The notes under the pieces: model-generated | What the model was told of the DNA's origin: nothing | Database searches by the model: none | The model's input: the letters and a program-made list of their open reading frames with translations, nothing else | DNA from: Candidatus Aerophobota bacterium | GTDB lineage: Bacteria; Aerophobota; Aerophobia; Aerophobales; B3-G15 | Assembly: GCA_030607765.1 (NCBI GenBank) | Contig: JAUWJJ010000090.1 | Location: 1-5,619, forward strand | Direction: 5' to 3' | DNA length: 5,619 nt | Part shown: in pieces, positions 5,577 through 5,619 of the stretch | Position numbering within the stretch: position 1 is the first letter of the stretch | How the letters are laid out: the number at the start of each line of letters is the position of its first letter | Made by a program: the position numbers and the translations under genes

Positions 5577-5611
5577 GTAATATCAGCGTCCATCTGTGGC
5601 TGAATAATTAC
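5577..5611. terminator. Weak hairpin after aroE, possible terminator
   Basis: Eleven bases after the aroE stop, GTAAT (5577-5581) and TCAGC (5583-5587) can pair with ATTAC (5607-5611) and GCTGA (5599-5603), with small bulges. No T-run follows on the plus strand inside the window, so an intrinsic terminator is not demonstrated. Confidence 0.2.
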
Positions 5612-5619
5612 ATACAGAT

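Overview
The window is a 5.6-kb stretch of an AT-rich bacterial chromosome. Coding DNA is rich in A/T-ending codons, Lys, Glu and Ile. Shine-Dalgarno sites (AAGGAGG before the first plus-strand gene) and -35/-10 pairs have the common bacterial housekeeping form. This fits a low-G+C anaerobe of the Firmicutes type or a deep-branching candidate phylum, possibly thermophilic, but nothing here fixes the taxon.

The left third reads on the minus strand. It holds the N-terminal 285 codons of argininosuccinate lyase (argH, running off the left edge at its GSS signature loop) and, upstream, a complete Gfo/Idh/MocA-family oxidoreductase. argH has its own good promoter in the 233-bp gap between them.

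Positions 2052-2430 separate the Gfo gene from a divergent plus-strand pair. This gap is the least ordinary part of the window. A 217-bp block (2141-2357) has perfect 16-bp terminal inverted repeats, two further internally paired segments, a much higher G+C content (about 46% by hand count) than its flanks (below about 20%), and 7-bp direct repeats (TTATTTT) next to its ends. It looks like a miniature inverted-repeat transposable element (MITE), or less likely a structured RNA gene. The divergent promoters for the Gfo gene and the dehydrogenase pair lie immediately outside its two ends.

Positions 2431-4495 encode two zinc-dependent medium-chain dehydrogenases of the sorbitol/threonine dehydrogenase type. 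They overlap by 29 bp and are probably translationally coupled. With the divergent Gfo/Idh/MocA gene they suggest oxidation of a sugar, sugar acid or cyclitol, but no gene here identifies the substrate. A 210-bp gap with several inverted repeats and a clear promoter leads to a complete shikimate dehydrogenase gene (aroE, 4706-5566). The last 53 bp hold no recognisable gene. argH and aroE are unrelated housekeeping amino-acid genes flanking this catabolic-looking cluster.

I see no CRISPR array, phage gene, tRNA or rRNA. The best candidate for something new is the 217-bp inverted-repeat element and its relation to the two promoters it separates.
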